Positions 26,584 to 35,471 of a DNA stretch of 64,000 bases are shown piece after piece. Location of the stretch: NCBI RefSeq assembly GCF_030252325.1, contig NZ_CP126981.1, forward strand, positions 2,976,001 through 3,040,000. The letters are read 5' to 3'. A program made the translations under genes and the position numbers. This stretch comes from Candidatus Mycobacterium wuenschmannii. GTDB lineage: Bacteria; Actinomycetota; Actinomycetes; Mycobacteriales; Mycobacteriaceae. Within the stretch, counting starts at the first letter, position 1, and each line of letters starts with the position of its first letter. The notes beneath the pieces were generated by a model. It was given only the letters and a program-made list of their open reading frames with translations, ran no database searches and had not been told where the DNA came from.

Positions 26584-27714
26584 TCAGGCGCCGACCGCGA
26601 CGTTCGCCGACGGGCTCGACGTGAGAACCTCGGGACCGTCGGAGGTGATCAACACCGCCTCGCGCCCGAAGACCGCGCCGACGCCGGATTGCCAGACGTA
26701 GCCGGTGACAGCGAGCACCATGCCCGGCTCCAGTCGCTCCTCGGCGGCGGTCGCCGGCAGGTGCTGCGACACCACCGGCGGGTCGAATCCGAGACCCAGG
26801 CCACGCGCGATGGGCATCGGCGGCAGTTCTTCGCCGGCCGCCTGATACGCGGACACCAGATCGATCGCCGGCGCACCGGGTCGACAGGCTTCATACAACC
26901 TGTCCCACAAAGCATCCCAACGCCGGTACAGATCGGAGGAGCCGTCGATGTCGCCGGCCGGCCAGGTGCGGCCGACCTCGCCGGTGTAGCCGCCGTCGAG
27001 GACCCCGGACGAGAATGCCACCAGGTCGCCCTCGTGCACCAGCCCGTCCGGGTTGGCCCGGCGCCACGGGTGGTCACGCGCGGTCACCCATGCGGCGTCC
27101 TGGGTGGATGGGGTGCTGACACCGCCCGCCGCCATCGCCTCCAACAGCACACCGGCCAAGGCCTTTTCACTGATGCCGGGCCGCAGTTCGGCCACCGCCG
27201 CAGCCAGACCAAGTTCGGCCACCCGGATGGCCTCGCGGAGCGCGACCACCTCTTCGGGTGTCTTGATTCGCCGCGCGGCACGCATCGCCAGCTCACCGTC
27301 GACCAATTTCGCGTTCGGGAAGGCCATCGGCAGCAGCTGCTCGAAGCCCGGTGAAAGCGCATCGGTGCCAACGCGTTTCGCCGTAGCAGCACCGTCGATA
27401 CGCTGCAGATTTGCGATGGTGTTCATCGGATTCCAGGCGATGCCGTACAGATTTTCGTGGGGGATGTCCTCCGGCACGCCCTCGTCCCAGGTGCTCAGCA
27501 GGTGGATCGCACCGGTCTCCCGCACGACCACACAGGTCGGACCGAACGGCCGGGTCCCCGCGACCCACAACTGCGGCGCACCCGACACATAACGGACGTT
27601 GGCCTGCCGGCCGAGTACCAGCACGTCGAGGTCGTGCTTCTCCATCTGCGCCAATGCGCGGTCGCGACGACCCGTGCGCAAAGCGCGGTCGTCGGCAAGA
27701 ACTTCGGTGCTCAT
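26584..27714 (-). CDS. M24 (aminopeptidase P/creatinase-fold) protein with degenerate metal site
   Basis: The 376-residue protein has the creatinase layout: an N-terminal domain (MEKHDLDVLVLGRQANVRYVSG) and the pita-bread C-terminal domain. The five metal ligands of active family members are changed: FSSGVLDGGYTGEVGRTW has S and E where two aspartates are expected, the GHxIG histidine is replaced in IARGLGLGFDPP, and the LxEP glutamate is replaced in LAVTGYVW. It is therefore probably metal-free, like creatinase-type enzymes, or a regulatory partner. It overlaps the start of its intact paralogue by four bases. Confidence 0.85.
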   Translation of the reverse strand: MSTEVLADDRALRTGRRDRALAQMEKHDLDVLVLGRQANVRYVSGAPQLWVAGTRPFGPTCVVVRETGAIHLLSTWDEGVPEDIPHENLYGIAWNPMNTIANLQRIDGAATAKRVGTDALSPGFEQLLPMAFPNAKLVDGELAMRAARRIKTPEEVVALREAIRVAELGLAAAVAELRPGISEKALAGVLLEAMAAGGVSTPSTQDAAWVTARDHPWRRANPDGLVHEGDLVAFSSGVLDGGYTGEVGRTWPAGDIDGSSDLYRRWDALWDRLYEACRPGAPAIDLVSAYQAAGEELPPMPIARGLGLGFDPPVVSQHLPATAAEERLEPGMVLAVTGYVWQSGVGAVFGREAVLITSDGPEVLTSSPSANVAVGA

Positions 27715-28949
27715 CGTTCTCCGTACGGGTCATAGGGGTAGTTCGTCAACCGGATATGTCCGTCGTCGGTGATCACGATGATCTCCTCGCTGCGGTAGCC
27801 ACCGGTGCCTTCCTCCCACACCACCGGCTCGAGCACCATCACCATGCCCGGCTCGAGGACGAAGTTTTCGTCGAACTCGTCACCGAGATCCGTTCCGATC
27901 ATGGGTGTTTCGGCAGCGTTGACGCCGATGCTGTGCCCCAGGTAGAAGTGCGGCAGCCACGGCTTGGTACCGCCGTTGGCGTTCGTGCCCGCTCTGCCGA
28001 GGTCCGCGACGGTGGCACCGGCGCGCACCACGCCGAGCACGGCGTCCATGATGTCCTGCCACCTGTAGTACTGCGCATGCTGTCGGGGTGTCGGCTCCTC
28101 ACCGACCACCCAGGTGCGGCCGAAGTCGGAGCAGTAACCCTGATAGGTGATGCTGACGTCGGTCCACAGCACGTCGCCGGCGGCGAGTTCGCGCTCGGTT
28201 GTCAACAGCGGCAACGCCAAATCCCCGTGTGTGGTCCACACCCCGTCCGCCTTGAACTTGGGCATCACCTGCCAGATCGGCTCCAGCATGCTGGCCATCG
28301 CACCGAGTTCGAAAGTGCGGCGGGTGAATTCGGCGGATAGGTCGATCTGCCGAATTCCGGGTGCAAGCGCCGCCTGCACGTCGACCATGGCCGCGTCGGT
28401 GATCTTCACCGCGGTCTGGATGCACGCGATCTCGTCCCGAGTCTTGATGAGCTTGGCCGCCCCCACGATCTGGGCGGCGTCGGTAGGCGGACCGGACCGG
28501 AACAGCTGCGACTGCGCGCGCCGCATCGCCCCGGTGAGCTCGTCGACCGCGATCACCGCGGTCGCCGGAACGAGTTCATGCACCATTCGCGCGAAATGCT
28601 CGACGCCCTCGTCGAATTCGAGATAGACCGGCCCGTGCAGATGGTCGGCCGGCAACCCGGATTCCGACGACGCGCCTTCGCGGAACGGGAGGAACAGGTG
28701 CGGGTACGGGTCGTCCGCCAGCACCAGCGCCACCGGGCGCTCGACGTACGACAGCCCCGCATCGCCAAGCGGCCAACTCACTCCGGCCGCGTATACGACG
28801 CTGTTGTTCCCCAACAGGATCAGTGCGTCCACGCCACGGTCGGCCATCGCCGAGCGCAGCCGCGTGCCGGTCTCGCGGCGCATCCGCTCGAGGTCCGGCG
28901 TCTCCGGAATGTCGAGGGCAGACGACGGCGACGGTAATATTGTCGTCAT
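27711..28949 (-). CDS. M24 family metallopeptidase/creatinase-fold enzyme with intact metal site
   Basis: The protein of 412 residues has the complete M24 dimetal set: D and D in LWTDVSITYQGYCSDFGRTW, H in YLGHSIGVNAAE, and E and E in VLEPVVWEEGTGGYRSEE. The N-terminal domain is RSAMADRGVDALILLGNNSVVYAAG. Family members cleave Xaa-Pro peptides, or hydrolyse C-N bonds in small molecules. A peptidase role is odd in an operon of CoA-ester catabolism, so a small-molecule substrate such as an amide or amino-acid conjugate seems more likely. The end overlaps the degenerate paralogue, suggesting a heteromer. Confidence 0.88.
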   Translation of the reverse strand: MTTILPSPSSALDIPETPDLERMRRETGTRLRSAMADRGVDALILLGNNSVVYAAGVSWPLGDAGLSYVERPVALVLADDPYPHLFLPFREGASSESGLPADHLHGPVYLEFDEGVEHFARMVHELVPATAVIAVDELTGAMRRAQSQLFRSGPPTDAAQIVGAAKLIKTRDEIACIQTAVKITDAAMVDVQAALAPGIRQIDLSAEFTRRTFELGAMASMLEPIWQVMPKFKADGVWTTHGDLALPLLTTERELAAGDVLWTDVSITYQGYCSDFGRTWVVGEEPTPRQHAQYYRWQDIMDAVLGVVRAGATVADLGRAGTNANGGTKPWLPHFYLGHSIGVNAAETPMIGTDLGDEFDENFVLEPGMVMVLEPVVWEEGTGGYRSEEIIVITDDGHIRLTNYPYDPYGER

Positions 28950-28957
28950 CGAATGGC

Positions 28958-30124
28958 CTACAGCCCCAAGAACTTTGTGACGTTGCCGCTGACTATCTTG
29001 ACCGCGTCATCGGCGCCCACCGCGTCGACGACGGACGCAAGGGACTTCTCCGAATAGCCGAATGTGCTTTCGTTGTGCGGGTAGTCGCTGGACCACATCA
29101 CCTTGTCGACGCCGATCTGGTCGATCAACTGCAGGCCCAGCGGGTCCACCATGAACGAGGCGCTCATGTGGGTGTCCCAGTAGTAGCGCACATCGTGCTG
29201 CAGCGGGCGGTTGAACATGTGCTGGTACGACGCCACCAGGTGCTCGGCATCCTGCAAAGCCCAAGGCACCCAGGAGATCCCGCCCTCGAACCAGCCGATT
29301 CGCAGGCTCGGGTGATCATCGAGAATCCCGGTGAATAGGTATTTGGCGAACTGCTCACGGAAGCCGTCGATGTTGATCATCATGCCGACGACGACGCTGT
29401 TGAACTGACAGGGCGTCTTCGGCGGCGTCTCACCGATGTGGTGGGTGATGGGCAGCCCGGCCGCCTCGATCTCGTCCCACACCGGCCGCATGGCGTCGCT
29501 GCCGTAGTCGATGACGTTGCCGTCGTCGTCCTTGCCCGGGTTCAGCGGCAGCAGGAAGGTCTTCAGGCCGAGCGACTTCAGCTCGGCCAGTGTCTTTTTC
29601 GCACCCGTCGGGTCCCACCAGTTGATCAGGCCGGCACCGTAGAAGTGGCCGTGGGACTGCTCCTGCAATTCGGCGATGTATTCGTTGTAGATGCGGAATG
29701 CGAGTTCGCGCAGTTGCTTGTCCGGATAGTGGAACAGCGCCAAAATCGCGTTGGGGAAGGCGAGTTCCTTCTCGACGCCGTCCTCACGTAGTTCCTGGAT
29801 CCGCGCCGCGATGTTGGTGCTGGCCGCTCCGGGCAGGTCGTCGTACTGCATCAGCACGGCGCTGAAGTCACCGGGCAGGAACGATTGTCCCTTGCGCCCA
29901 ACCTGATACGCGCCGTCCTCATACCAAATTCGTGGTGCTTTGTCTTTGAGCTCGTCCGGGAATCGGTTGTAGAAGATGTCGTCGGCGATCGAGATGTGGT
30001 TGTCCGCCGAGAACACCACGGTGCCCTCGGGCAGACCGGTCTTGGTGCCGTCGGCATGGCCGTGGCGATCCTTGGGAGCGCCGAAGCCCCCGGGCGGATA
30101 CAGCGTGCTGGTTTGAGGCGACAT
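28958..30124 (-). CDS. Amidohydrolase-2 family metal-dependent hydrolase
   Basis: The protein has 388 residues from the ATG at 30124. It begins the catalytic barrel with VVFSADNHISIADDIFYNRFP, where the metal motif is a single histidine, then has PITHHIGETPP, IGWFEGGISWVPW and VMWSSDYPHNESTFGYS. The last motif is close to the one in the amidohydrolase at 8907, so the two are related. Hydrolysis or decarboxylation of a ring-derived acid is the likely chemistry. It leads the operon with the M24 pair, and a 64-base gap separates it from the P450 gene upstream. Confidence 0.85.
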   Translation of the reverse strand: MSPQTSTLYPPGGFGAPKDRHGHADGTKTGLPEGTVVFSADNHISIADDIFYNRFPDELKDKAPRIWYEDGAYQVGRKGQSFLPGDFSAVLMQYDDLPGAASTNIAARIQELREDGVEKELAFPNAILALFHYPDKQLRELAFRIYNEYIAELQEQSHGHFYGAGLINWWDPTGAKKTLAELKSLGLKTFLLPLNPGKDDDGNVIDYGSDAMRPVWDEIEAAGLPITHHIGETPPKTPCQFNSVVVGMMINIDGFREQFAKYLFTGILDDHPSLRIGWFEGGISWVPWALQDAEHLVASYQHMFNRPLQHDVRYYWDTHMSASFMVDPLGLQLIDQIGVDKVMWSSDYPHNESTFGYSEKSLASVVDAVGADDAVKIVSGNVTKFLGL

Positions 30125-30188
30125 CAGTGGCCCTCCAATCGAATTGAGTAATCGAAATCGGTTATCCCGGGTCGGCTGGCGAGGGTAT

Positions 30189-31421
30189 TCACCAGGTCAC
30201 CGGCAGTTCGTAGACGCCATAGGCGAGGCGGTCGTGCTTGAGCGGGACGTCCTCGAATGGCACCGCGAGTTCCAGCGTGGGGATCCGCTTGAACAGCGTG
30301 TGGAAGACGATCTGAAGCTCGGCGCGGGCGAGTTGCTGCCCGACGCACTGATGCCGGCCGTAGCCGAAGGCCACGTGCTGGCCGGCACCCGAGCGGTGCA
30401 GGTACAGCCGGTCGGGCTCGCTGAATTCCTTTGCGTCCCAGTTGGCCGGCGCGTTGTCGATGATGATGCCCTCGCCGGCCTGGATCGTCACCCCCGCGAT
30501 GTCGATGTCCTCGGCGGCGATCCGACGCTGGCCGTTCTGGATGATCGACAGGTAGCGCAGCAGCTCCTCGACAGCGTTCGCAATGACTTTCGCGTCGTCG
30601 GTCTCCCGCAGGATCGCCGCCTGATCGGGGTGCTCCAGCAGGGCCAGCACGCCCAGCCCGATCATGTTGGCGGTGGTTTCGTGGCCCGCAATCAACAGGC
30701 CGGTGCCCAGCTGCGCGGCCTCCTTGACGCTGAGCTCGCCGGCCTTGACGCGCTCGGCCAGGTCCGACACCGCGTCTTCGGCCGGGTTCTCCATCTTGGC
30801 TTCAACCAGCTGCGCGAGATACTTGTGCAGGCTCATCGCGCCCTTCATCGTGTCCTCGGCGGCGGCATACCGCGCGAGGCCGACGTTGGCGTGGTGCTGG
30901 AACATTTCGGCGTCTTCATACGGCACGCCCAGCAGCTGGCTGATCACCAGCGAGGGCACCGGTAGCGCAATGGTGCTGACGACCTCGCCCGGCTTCGGGC
31001 CCGCGAGCAGGGCGTCGATGGCCTCGTCGGTGATCTGCTGGATCGCCGGGCGCAGACCCTCAACCCGCTTGAACGTGAACGGTTTTGACAGCATCCGCCG
31101 AAAGCGCGTGTGCTCCTCGGCATCGGAGGTGAAGACCGACCTCGGCCGCTTGTGCACGGTGGACAGCATGCCCTCGTTCCAGTGCGGGAAGCCGTCGCGC
31201 CGGTCGTCGACGCTGACCCGGGAGTCGGAGAACAGCGTGCGCGCCTCTTCGTAGCCGGTGACCAGCCAGGGCATGCTGCCGTCCCAGATCTTGACCCGGG
31301 ACAGCGGCCGGCCCGCGGCCAATTCCATCACCTGCGGCGGCGGCGCGAACGGGCATCCGGCGGCTCGAGCCATCGGGTATTCGGGTGCGTCAGTGGTGGT
31401 TTCGGTGAGTGTCTCCGACAC
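30189..31421 (-). CDS. Cytochrome P450 with adjacent ferredoxin
   Basis: The protein of 410 residues has the I-helix motif LLIAGHETTANM, EELLRY (ExxR) and the heme loop FGYGRHQCVGQQLARAEL. The pattern is that of the soluble actinobacterial P450s of the CYP105/107 style. The ferredoxin gene lies three bases upstream, so a dedicated redox partner is encoded. The order ferredoxin-P450 downstream of a TetR gene suggests inducible oxidation of a hydrophobic compound. The heme domain is complete and no unusual residues stand out. Confidence 0.95.
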   Translation of the reverse strand: MSETLTETTTDAPEYPMARAAGCPFAPPPQVMELAAGRPLSRVKIWDGSMPWLVTGYEEARTLFSDSRVSVDDRRDGFPHWNEGMLSTVHKRPRSVFTSDAEEHTRFRRMLSKPFTFKRVEGLRPAIQQITDEAIDALLAGPKPGEVVSTIALPVPSLVISQLLGVPYEDAEMFQHHANVGLARYAAAEDTMKGAMSLHKYLAQLVEAKMENPAEDAVSDLAERVKAGELSVKEAAQLGTGLLIAGHETTANMIGLGVLALLEHPDQAAILRETDDAKVIANAVEELLRYLSIIQNGQRRIAAEDIDIAGVTIQAGEGIIIDNAPANWDAKEFSEPDRLYLHRSGAGQHVAFGYGRHQCVGQQLARAELQIVFHTLFKRIPTLELAVPFEDVPLKHDRLAYGVYELPVTW

Positions 31422-31424
31422 GTC

Positions 31425-31619
31425 TCACTCCTCGATGTGAATGGCCAGGGCCGGGCAACCAGCCTCGGCCTTGCGGACGTTGTCCGCCTGCTCGGTGGGC
31501 GGGTTCTCGTCGAGCACGATGACGACGCCGTCGTCGTCGCGCTGATCGAAGACTTCCGGCGCATGCATCACGCAGTTTCCCGATGATGCGCATTTGTCCT
31601 GTTCCACAGAAACTTTCAT
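31425..31619 (-). CDS. Ferredoxin, [3Fe-4S] type, partner of the P450
   Basis: The 64-residue product has cysteines at positions 10, 16 and 55 in DKCASSGNCVMHAPEVF and EAGCPALAI. The spacing with a serine between the first two cysteines is typical of the three-cysteine ferredoxins that feed actinobacterial P450s. It is acidic and cytoplasmic. It sits three bases before the P450 and eleven bases after the TetR gene, in one transcript. Confidence 0.92.
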   Translation of the reverse strand: MKVSVEQDKCASSGNCVMHAPEVFDQRDDDGVVIVLDENPPTEQADNVRKAEAGCPALAIHIEE

Positions 31620-31629
31620 CTTCTACTCT

Positions 31630-32283
31630 TCACTCGTGTGGCGTGACGGGCGCAAGCCACAGTCCCACCACCGCGTCGATGAGGCGGGTGCCGGCCGCCG
31701 CCCAGGAGGTCCACGGCGCGGATGCGCCTGCGGCCAAGGCCCGTTCACGATCAGCGCAGGTGTGCACCAGCAGATTGCGCGCCATCAGGTTGCGTTCCAC
31801 GCGGACGTCGATTGGAAGTTCGGGGAGGCACCGGTTGATCCCGTCGATGACTTGGACCAGGGATTCCGAGGTGAGTGCGTCCTTGACGACGATGTTGTAG
31901 TACGCGGGGTCGGTCATCACCTGCGCGGCGAAACGGGCATACCAACTGGGGTTGCCCAGGGCCGCGAGGTGCTCGGTGAGCGGGCGCACCAGGCAGGCGA
32001 CCCATTTCCGTGGGTCGTTCGACTCCCGCATCCGGGCGACCATGTCTTCGCGCAACCGCTCGATGGGCTCGCGGTGCCGTTGCTCGATGGCGCGCACGAG
32101 GTCGGTCTTGGTGCCGAAGTGGTAGCCGACCGCGGCGTTGTTGCCCTGCCCGGCGGCCTCGCTGACCTGCCGATTGGAGACCGCGAAGACGCCGTGCTCG
32201 GCGAACAATCGCTCGGCGGCGGTGAGGATCGCATCCTGTGTGGTGCTGGCCCGATCGCTGCGCGCGGCCCTGGCAGTGGTCAC
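31630..32283 (-). CDS. TetR-family regulator of the P450/ferredoxin operon
   Basis: The protein has 217 residues from the GTG at 32283. The helix-turn-helix is clear (AILTAAERLFAEHGVFAVSN, then AAGQGNNAAVGYHFGTKTDLVRAIEQ). A palindrome at 32311, 28 bases upstream, is repeated upstream of the neighbouring SDR gene at 33173, so I infer that this protein binds both copies and controls itself, the ferredoxin/P450 and the SDR. The C-terminal domain ends WLAPVTPHE. The ligand is unknown. Confidence 0.9.
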   Translation of the reverse strand: MTTARAARSDRASTTQDAILTAAERLFAEHGVFAVSNRQVSEAAGQGNNAAVGYHFGTKTDLVRAIEQRHREPIERLREDMVARMRESNDPRKWVACLVRPLTEHLAALGNPSWYARFAAQVMTDPAYYNIVVKDALTSESLVQVIDGINRCLPELPIDVRVERNLMARNLLVHTCADRERALAAGASAPWTSWAAAGTRLIDAVVGLWLAPVTPHE

Positions 32284-32310
32284 CCGAGCAAGTCAACGCG
32301 CTGACCTTGA

Positions 32311-32332
32311 TTAAGTCAAGCGATTGATTTAA
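32311..32332. promoter_or_regulatory. Operator for the TetR at 31630 (copy 1)
   Basis: TAAGTCAA-N4-TTGATTTA is an imperfect palindrome. The 21 bases 32311-32331 recur identically at 33173-33193. This copy overlaps the stop codon of the SDR gene and lies just upstream of the TetR gene, so it should govern the TetR-ferredoxin-P450 transcript. Confidence 0.7.
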
Positions 32333-33144
32333 TTGGATGGTTGGCTGCGGCGCCGGACGACCTTGCCGGCCGCCGTCCCGCCGTCGACGCGCATCACCGT
32401 GCCGGTCACATACCGCGATCTGTCACCGGCCAGATACAGCGCCGCCTCGGCGACGTCTTCGGGCGTACCTTCCCGCTGCAGCGGTCGGTCGGCACGCATC
32501 TGGGCTCGAATCTTCTGCTCGAAGATCTCGAGTTCCTCCCGCGACTTTCCCGAGTTCGACGAAGCCAGAATCGGAGTGGGTATGCTGCCCGGCGCGATGG
32601 CGTTGACCCGAACATCGAAGTGCGCCAACTCAATTGCCGACGACTGGGTGAACATGATGACCGCGGCCTTGGAGGCGCGGTAGCTCATCACTCCCCCGCC
32701 GGCCTGGATACCGCCGATCGAGGAGAGGTTGATGATCGAGCCGCCGCCGGTCGAGGCCATCTGCCGGGCGGCATCGCGGGTACCGGCCATCACGCCCAGC
32801 ACATTGACTGACATGACGCGCTGGAAGTCGGCGAGATCGTCATCGAGGAAGCTGCGGTGCATCTTGCTGGAGACCCCGGCGTTGTTGACCATCACATCGA
32901 GGCGCCCGAAGCTTTCCACCGTGCTGTCCACGAGGGCCGTGACCTGCGCCTGGTCGGAGACATCGGTGCGGCGGAAGACCACGTCGCCACCCAGGCTCTC
33001 GGCGAACCGCTCGCCACGGTCTTCCTCGACGTCCGCGATCACCACCCGTGCGCCCTCGGTCAAGAACTTCTCGGCGATCCCTGCGCCGATGCCCGAGGCA
33101 CCGCCGGTGACGATCGCAACCTTGCCGGTTAGTTCGTTGACCAT
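32329..33144 (-). CDS. Short-chain dehydrogenase/reductase (SDR)
   Basis: The protein of 271 residues has the classical motifs AIVTGGASGIGAGIAEKFL, VMVNNAGVSSK, the serine in IINLSSIGG, YRASK in MSYRASKAAVIMF, and GTVMRVDGGTAAG near the end. It has a basic C-terminal tail (GKVVRRRSQPSN). It is 45 bases upstream of the TetR gene and has its own copy of the same operator, so it belongs to the P450 regulon and could oxidise the alcohol made by the P450. The stop codon lies within the downstream operator. Confidence 0.92.
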   Translation of the reverse strand: MVNELTGKVAIVTGGASGIGAGIAEKFLTEGARVVIADVEEDRGERFAESLGGDVVFRRTDVSDQAQVTALVDSTVESFGRLDVMVNNAGVSSKMHRSFLDDDLADFQRVMSVNVLGVMAGTRDAARQMASTGGGSIINLSSIGGIQAGGGVMSYRASKAAVIMFTQSSAIELAHFDVRVNAIAPGSIPTPILASSNSGKSREELEIFEQKIRAQMRADRPLQREGTPEDVAEAALYLAGDRSRYVTGTVMRVDGGTAAGKVVRRRSQPSN

Positions 33145-33172
33145 GTCGTCGAGTTAATCGGCGCGGCGTTAC

Positions 33173-33193
33173 TTAAGTCAAGCGATTGATTTA
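33173..33193. promoter_or_regulatory. Operator for the TetR at 31630 (copy 2)
   Basis: This is an exact 21-base repeat of the site at 32311, placed about 29 bases upstream of the SDR start. The equal distance from the two gene starts (28 and 29 bases) supports a shared repressor site. Confidence 0.7.
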
Positions 33194-33251
33194 CGGCGAA
33201 CACAGTTGGCTCCTAGATCGCGATGCTAACTTCGGCTTGGTGAGCCGGTTC

Positions 33252-33284
33252 GTTAACGTCGGATTCACCTGGCGTTTGCCGTGG
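33252..33284 (+). promoter_or_regulatory. Candidate PHO box (RegX3 site) upstream of pstS
   Basis: Three consecutive 11-base units, starting GTTAACG at 33252, ATTCACC at 33263 and GTTTGCC at 33274, resemble the GTTCACC direct repeats bound by PhoB-type regulators. In mycobacteria the regulator would be RegX3, which activates phosphate uptake genes under phosphate limitation. The pstS start is about 100 bases downstream. Confidence 0.5.
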
Positions 33285-33382
33285 GCAGCCACGCTGCCGT
33301 ATGTCGGGGCTACGCCGTGACCCGTCCCGGCCACATGACCGAGTGAATTTGGCCGTCAACCCGACCGTTCGAAGGAAATGAA

Positions 33383-34495
33383 TTGAGATTCAATCGATTT
33401 GGCGCCGCGGTAGGCATCGTGGCCTCCGGCGCGCTCGTCCTGTCCGGATGTGGCAACAACAACACCGGTAGCGAAGGCAGTGCGAGTTCCGGCGCCCCTG
33501 CCGCGAACGTGCACTGCGGCGGAAAGCAGACACTGAAGGCGAGCGGATCGACCGCTCAGGCCAACGCGATGGCGCGCTTCGTCAAGGCCTTCGAGCAGGC
33601 ATGCTCGGGTCAGACGTTGAACTACACAGCCAACGGCTCGGGCGCCGGTATCAACGAATTCGTCGGCAACCAAACCGATTTCGGCGGTTCGGATTCCGCG
33701 CTCAGCGACGACGAGCACGGCAAGGCCCAGCAGCGCTGCGGTTCGCCGGCGTGGGACCTGCCGGTGGTGTTCGGTCCGATCGCGGTGACCTACAACGTCA
33801 ACGGCGTGACCACGTTGAACTTGGACGGACCCACCGCGGCCAAAATCTTCAACGGCACGATCAAGACGTGGAACGATCCGGCCATCGCGGCGCTCAACGC
33901 CGGGACCAACCTGCCTGATCTGCCGATTCACGTGGTCTTCCGCAGCGACCAATCGGGGACGACGGACAACTTCCAGAAGTACCTCGACGGCGCGTCCGAC
34001 GGCGCCTGGGGCAAGGGCAGCGGCAAATCCTTCGCCGGCGGCGTCGGCGAGGGCGCCAAGGGCAACGACGGAACGTCGGCCGCCATCAAGAACACGCCCG
34101 GCTCGATCACCTACAACGAGTGGTCGTTCGCGCAGGCGCAGAAGCTGAACGTCGCGAAGATCGTGACGTCGGCGGGGCCCGATCCGGTCGCGATCAGCTC
34201 GGACTCGGTGGGTAAGACCATCGCCGGTGCGAAGGTCAAGGGGCAGGGCAACGACCTGATCCTCGACACGCTGTCCTTCTACAAGCCGACGCAGGCCGGG
34301 GCCTACCCGATCGTGCTGGCGACGTACGAGGTCGTCTGCTCGAAGTACTCGGATGGCCAGGTCGGCACGGCGGTGAAGGCGTTCCTGCAGAGCACCATCG
34401 GAGCGGGCCAGGACGGCCTGGCCGACAACGGCTACATCCCGATCCCCGAGTCCTTCAAATCGAGGTTGTCGTCCGCGGTGGACGCCATCGCCTGA
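33383..34495 (+). CDS. pstS: Phosphate ABC transporter substrate-binding lipoprotein (PstS3-like)
   Basis: The protein has 370 residues from the TTG at 33383, behind GAAGGAAAT. It has a lipoprotein signal with the lipobox LVLSGCG, then a low-complexity linker, then the phosphate-binding domain: [35 protein letters not shown] and [15 protein letters not shown], whose serines, threonine and aspartate hold phosphate. It is exported and lipid-anchored, and delivers phosphate to PstC/PstA. The gene order with pstC, pstA, then pknD and a second pstS on the other strand matches M. tuberculosis Rv0928-Rv0932c, making this the pstS3 counterpart. Confidence 0.95.
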   Translation: MRFNRFGAAVGIVASGALVLSGCGNNNTGSEGSASSGAPAANVHCGGKQTLKASGSTAQANAMARFVKAFEQACSGQTLNYTANGSGAGINEFVGNQTDFGGSDSALSDDEHGKAQQRCGSPAWDLPVVFGPIAVTYNVNGVTTLNLDGPTAAKIFNGTIKTWNDPAIAALNAGTNLPDLPIHVVFRSDQSGTTDNFQKYLDGASDGAWGKGSGKSFAGGVGEGAKGNDGTSAAIKNTPGSITYNEWSFAQAQKLNVAKIVTSAGPDPVAISSDSVGKTIAGAKVKGQGNDLILDTLSFYKPTQAGAYPIVLATYEVVCSKYSDGQVGTAVKAFLQSTIGAGQDGLADNGYIPIPESFKSRLSSAVDAIA

Positions 34496-34508
34496 TCGAA
34501 AGTAGACA

Positions 34509-35471
34509 GTGACGACAGCGCCCGCGCGCAGCGCCACAACTGAAAACAAGGCACGGGTCGGCGACCGGCTGTTCAAGTCGGTCGCCGCCCTGGCCAGTTC
34601 CACCATCACGATCGTGATCGCCCTGATCGCTGTCTTCCTGTTCGTCAAGGCGCTGCCGGCATTGCGCGCCAACCACGCGCATTTCTTCACCAGCACGCAG
34701 TTCAACACCAGCGACGGCGCGAACCTGGCATTCGGCATCCGTGACCTGTTCATGGTGACGTTGCTGAGCTCCGTGTGGGGCATGGTGCTCGCGGTGCCGA
34801 TCGCCATCGGCATTGCGGTGTTCCTGACCCAATACGCGCCCCCGCGGCTGTCGCGTCCGTTCGCCGCCATAGTCGACCTGCTGGCCGCCGTCCCCTCGAT
34901 CGTCTTCGGCCTCTGGGGAATCTTCGTGCTCGCACCGCAACTCGCGCCGGTCGAATCCATCCTCAACGAGAAATTGGGATGGTTGTTCCTGTTCAAGGCC
35001 GGCAACGTGTCGCTCGCCGGCGGCGGCAACATCTTCACCGCGGGAGTCGTGCTCGCGGTGATGGTGCTACCGATCATCACCTCGGTGTCGCGGGAAGTGT
35101 TCCGGCAAACGCCGGCCAGTCACACCGAAGCCGCTCAGGCGCTGGGCGCGACCAAGTGGGAGGTCATCCGGATGACCGTGCTGCCGTACGGCCGCAGCGG
35201 CGCGGTAGCGGCCTCGATGCTGGGTTTGGGCCGTGCGCTCGGTGAAACCGTCGCGGTGCTGATCATCCTGCGCGCATCCGCCTCGGCGGGCCGCTGGTCG
35301 CTGTTCGACGGCGGCTATACCTTTGCCTCCAAAATTGCTTCTGCGGCAAGCGAATTCAGTGCGCCGTTACCCACCGGCGCCTACATCTCGGCGGGTTTCG
35401 TCCTGTTCGTGCTGACCTTCGTCGTCAACGCCGTCGCACGCGCGGTCGTCGGTAGGGCGGTCAAGGTATGA
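34509..35471 (+). CDS. pstC: Phosphate ABC transporter permease PstC
   Basis: The protein of 320 residues starts at a GTG at 34509. It has about six membrane helices, the first being [20 protein letters not shown], with a periplasmic section ([19 protein letters not shown]) between helices one and two. The permease EAA-type loop that contacts the ATPase is [20 protein letters not shown]. It forms the phosphate channel with PstA, which starts four bases before its stop. The ATPase PstB is not in the window. Confidence 0.95.
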   Translation: MTTAPARSATTENKARVGDRLFKSVAALASSTITIVIALIAVFLFVKALPALRANHAHFFTSTQFNTSDGANLAFGIRDLFMVTLLSSVWGMVLAVPIAIGIAVFLTQYAPPRLSRPFAAIVDLLAAVPSIVFGLWGIFVLAPQLAPVESILNEKLGWLFLFKAGNVSLAGGGNIFTAGVVLAVMVLPIITSVSREVFRQTPASHTEAAQALGATKWEVIRMTVLPYGRSGAVAASMLGLGRALGETVAVLIILRASASAGRWSLFDGGYTFASKIASAASEFSAPLPTGAYISAGFVLFVLTFVVNAVARAVVGRAVKV

